A program made the translations under genes and the position numbers. From contig CALZMY010000285.1 in NCBI GenBank assembly GCA_945788675.1, positions 1-5,369 on the forward strand: a stretch of DNA of 5,369 nucleotides, in the 5' to 3' direction. The stretch's first letter is position 1. Each line of letters starts with the position of its first letter. This DNA comes from an uncultured Gammaproteobacteria bacterium (GTDB lineage Bacteria > Pseudomonadota > Gammaproteobacteria > SZUA-140). Of the stretch, positions 5,345 through 5,369 are shown one piece after another. The notes beneath the pieces were generated by a model. The model had not been told where the DNA came from, searched no databases, and worked only from the letters and a program-made list of their open reading frames with translations.

Positions 5345-5369
5345 ATGTTTAAACGCTTTTTTGTTATTC
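5345..5369 (+). CDS. Start of an unidentified plus-strand gene (partial), possibly a DegS/AlgW-type protease
   Basis: ATG at 5345 with a well-placed AAGGA opens a frame reading MFKRFFVI before the window ends. One or two basic residues followed by hydrophobic residues suit the start of a signal peptide or membrane anchor. As I recall, Nif3-family genes in gammaproteobacteria such as Pseudomonas lie next to the periplasmic serine protease gene algW/degS, whose product begins with a membrane anchor, so that is a reasonable guess. Eight residues cannot establish it. Confidence 0.45.

Noticed and set aside
1..5369. CRISPR array, tRNA or rRNA genes
   Set aside because: I found no regularly spaced direct repeats, no cloverleaf-like sequence and no conserved rRNA segments.

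Overview
The window carries most of a minus-strand operon for a membrane-associated respiratory complex of the complex iron-sulfur molybdoenzyme (CISM) superfamily. The layout fits alternative complex III (ACIII, Act) or its close relative, the Qrc quinone reductase complex. In transcription order (right to left) it holds a pentaheme membrane-anchored c-type cytochrome (3232-3876, ActA-like), a Tat-exported molybdopterin-oxidoreductase-like lipoprotein (954-3173, like the first half of ActB, or QrcB), a four-cluster ferredoxin-like protein (92-964, like the second half of ActB, or QrcC), and the first 16 codons of a gene that by position should be the NrfD/ActC-type quinone-binding membrane subunit (1-48). 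The genes are tightly packed: an 11-nt overlap between the second and third, and gaps of 58 and 43 nt elsewhere. They probably form one transcription unit.

Inferred working: the NrfD-type subunit exchanges electrons with membrane quinol, the iron-sulfur subunit relays them along three [4Fe-4S] clusters and one probable [3Fe-4S] cluster, and the pentaheme cytochrome carries them to periplasmic electron carriers or an oxidase. The molybdopterin-like subunit keeps an N-terminal [4Fe-4S] cysteine quartet but has no other cysteine in its mature body apart from the lipid-attachment one. It therefore cannot use a cysteine as Mo ligand and is probably structural, as known for ACIII and Qrc.

Between the cytochrome and the next gene lies a 433-nt region (3877-4309) with no convincing gene. 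It holds two candidate sigma70-type promoters reading into the operon, two clear dyad symmetries that could be operators, and a very AT-rich tract.

Upstream, also on the minus strand, is a complete Nif3/YbgI-family dinuclear metal protein (4310-5065). Right of it is a 195-bp element with 26-bp near-perfect terminal inverted repeats and no convincing coding capacity (5100-5294), which looks like a MITE. At the right edge a plus-strand gene begins (5345-5369, eight codons with a good ribosome binding site), divergent from the Nif3 gene.

Organism: a Gram-negative proteobacterium with moderate GC content. A gammaproteobacterium is the best guess, from overall protein character and because the Nif3-family gene lies next to a divergent gene, as near algW/degS-type genes in that class. 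This placement is inference; no rRNA or other marker is present.
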